From: Parasedimentitalea huanghaiensis
Lineage (GTDB): Bacteria; Pseudomonadota; Alphaproteobacteria; Rhodobacterales; Rhodobacteraceae
DNA length: 64,000 bases
Direction of reading: 5' to 3'
Assembly (NCBI RefSeq): GCF_009753675.1
Contig: NZ_WQLV01000008.1
Coordinates: 62,001 to 126,000, forward strand
Shown here: in pieces, positions 62,804 to 64,000 of the stretch
How the letters are laid out: the number at the start of each line of letters is the position of its first letter
How positions within the stretch are numbered: position 1 is the stretch's first letter
Notes under the pieces: generated by a model
The model's input: only the letters and a program-made list of their open reading frames with translations
Database searches by the model: none
Told to the model about the DNA's origin: nothing
Translations under genes and position numbers: made by a program

Positions 62804-63829
62804 ATGCCACATCACAAAATGCCAAAACTGGCGGAAATTGCGCCAAATTCAAAGTCGCCGTCGCAAGCTGCAGTGCCACCTCGGGTGGCTGCGCTGATCT
62901 ACGACGGGCTGTGCACATTCGAGTACGGTATTGTTACCGAAGTTTTTGGGCTTAGCCGCCCGGAACTTGGCGGAAACCTGTTCACATTTTCATCCGTACA
63001 AACCGAAGGCAAACAAAACGCTGCGGCCGGCGGATTGATTGTGCAGGCCACCGGAACGGCGCAGGATCTAGAGCGGGCTGATATCATTGTGGTGCCGGGA
63101 TGGCGAGGAAAGGACGAACCCGTTCCAGAAAAACTGTGCGCCCTCATCCGAGACTGCCACGCCCGTGGCGCGCTGCTTTTCTCAATCTGCTCGGGCATCT
63201 ATGTGCTGGCGGCTGCCGGCGTTCTGAACGGGCAAAGCGCCACCACACATTGGCGCTATATTGATGATTTTGCGCAGAAATACCCCGATGTTACCCTACG
63301 CCCAAACGAACTATACGTGGACAAAGGCAACATTATCACATCGGCCGGCAGTTCGGCCGGAATTGACGCCTCTGTCCATATCGTGCGCAACTATTATGGA
63401 GCGGAGATCGCCAATTCGGTGGCCCGACGTTTGGTGATGCATGGGCATCGACATGGCGGACAGGCCCAGTTCATCGAGCAGCCTGTGGCCAAACCCGGGG
63501 GGGCACATCGCCTGTCAAATATGATGGATGAGGTCCGCAGTACACTGGCCGAAACTCATCGCATTACATCTATGGCCAAGCTGGCAGGCATGTCGCCCCG
63601 CACATTTCAACGGCAATTTCAAAACCACGTCGGCCTGCCCGCCGTGCAATGGCTGGCACACGAAAGGGTAACACGCGCTTGCCAGTTGTTGGAAACCACA
63701 ACCCAGTCAATCGAAGTGATCAGCCAAACAGTGGGTTTTGAATCCCCAGACCGCCTGCGCTATCACTTTCGCAGTGTTCTGGCAGTGTCCCCAGCGGATT
63801 ACAGGAAGAGTTTTCACCGGACGGGATAA
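62804..63829 (+). CDS. GlxA-family AraC-type transcriptional regulator
   Basis: A 341-aa regulator with an N-terminal DJ-1/PfpI-like domain (FEYGIVTEVFGLSRPELGG; LFSICSGIYVLAAAGVLNG near residues 125-145, with the cysteine at the elbow) and a C-terminal AraC helix-turn-helix pair at about 240-335 (MAKLAGMSPRTFQRQFQNHV, then VISQTVGFESPDRLRYHFR). GlxA-type regulators often control nitrogen-compound or quaternary-amine genes. The start at 62804 has only a weak upstream motif. It is divergent from the NTF2-like gene. Confidence 0.9.
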   Translation: MPHHKMPKLAEIAPNSKSPSQAAVPPRVAALIYDGLCTFEYGIVTEVFGLSRPELGGNLFTFSSVQTEGKQNAAAGGLIVQATGTAQDLERADIIVVPGWRGKDEPVPEKLCALIRDCHARGALLFSICSGIYVLAAAGVLNGQSATTHWRYIDDFAQKYPDVTLRPNELYVDKGNIITSAGSSAGIDASVHIVRNYYGAEIANSVARRLVMHGHRHGGQAQFIEQPVAKPGGAHRLSNMMDEVRSTLAETHRITSMAKLAGMSPRTFQRQFQNHVGLPAVQWLAHERVTRACQLLETTTQSIEVISQTVGFESPDRLRYHFRSVLAVSPADYRKSFHRTG

Positions 63830-63857
63830 GACCCTTTCCCGCAGTGCTGGAGATGGG

Positions 63858-64000
63858 TTAGTTCAGCCAGCCTCTCTCGCGGTAATACTTGCTCGCGCCG
63901 GGATGTAGAGGTGCGACAAGGCCATCACGGATCATTTTCGAAGGCTGCAGATCATACCAAACTGGGTTCTGATTGCGCATTTTGTCTATGTTCTGGAATG
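63858..64000 (-). CDS. TAXI-family TRAP transporter solute-binding protein, C-terminal end (partial)
   Basis: The last 47 codons of a minus-strand gene that runs off the window. The translation ends MIRDGLVAPLHPGASKYYRE followed by RGWLN. The PLHPGA...YYRE.G ending is the standard C-terminus of TAXI-type TRAP binding proteins, which feed the large DctM/DctQ-like permease. Substrate cannot be read from this fragment. Confidence 0.75.
   Translation of the reverse strand, partial: FQNIDKMRNQNPVWYDLQPSKMIRDGLVAPLHPGASKYYRERGWLN

Overview
This 64 kb window looks like chromosomal DNA of a marine alphaproteobacterium in the Roseobacter group (Rhodobacteraceae, near Ruegeria, Phaeobacter or Leisingera). 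That placement is inferred from protein style and gene neighbourhoods. The supporting features are a PhaR/phasin/PhaC/PhaZ polyester-storage block, a BufABC-DoxX bufferin operon, a TmpA/TmpB-like phosphonate oxygenase pair, Lrp next to a fold-type III decarboxylase, and short dispersed palindromes of a kind common in this family. I see no rRNA, tRNA, CRISPR array, transposase or phage module. It reads as core genome with small accessory patches.

Layout. 0.1-4.6 kb: inositol-monophosphatase-type phosphatase, quinone-oxidoreductase-like enzyme, divergent metR-like/metF, and a hot-dog thioesterase. 4.7-7.9 kb: DUF2235 hydrolase, and an ornithine/lysine-type decarboxylase divergent from an Lrp regulator. 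8.2-13.5 kb: valS, a DUF1330 protein, and a tight operon of two TerB-domain proteins and a PhnD-like protein without a signal peptide. 13.9-22.2 kb: an amino-acid-type ABC importer (ATPase, binding protein, two permeases), then two gamma-glutamyl-amine-type glutamine synthetases flanking a class I amidotransferase, and a PuuB-like oxidase. Together these suggest uptake and gamma-glutamylation of putrescine or another small amine. 22.4-29.2 kb: a DegT-type aminotransferase, then phaR, an SDR-like gene, phaP, phaC and phaZ with PhaR-type CTGC-N3-GCAG boxes. 29.2-34 kb: two Mss4-like zinc proteins and a minus-strand run of three alpha/beta hydrolases, a VOC protein and an M15-like protein. 34-40 kb: a DUF4105 membrane protein, thrS, and the bufA-bufB-bufC-doxX operon for a peptide-derived copper-binding product. 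40-47.9 kb: housekeeping and small genes (histidine phosphatase, ArsC/Spx-like, cspA, folA-thyA, gloA, MarR, sdhE-XRE, aminotransferase, cytochrome c). 47.9-50.6 kb: an HD-domain mixed-valence di-iron oxygenase and an Fe/2OG oxygenase with a divergent LysR regulator, best explained as TmpB/TmpA-type organophosphonate catabolism. 50.6-64 kb: MATE exporter, DUF2461 protein, PLP decarboxylase, parE, an atypical DUF4238 gene with a repeat array behind it, a zincin-like lipoprotein, lolD-lolC, a small secreted protein ending in ten threonines, an NTF2-like protein divergent from a GlxA-type AraC regulator, and the C-terminal end of a TAXI-type TRAP binding protein.

The most notable items are the bufferin operon, the TmpAB-like pair with all expected iron ligands, the poly-threonine protein, a perfect 10-bp hairpin that would bury the Shine-Dalgarno of a cytochrome c gene, a permease that seems to start at ATT, and several repeat families that link distant intergenic sites. 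All functional calls rest on reading the translated sequence; no database search was run.
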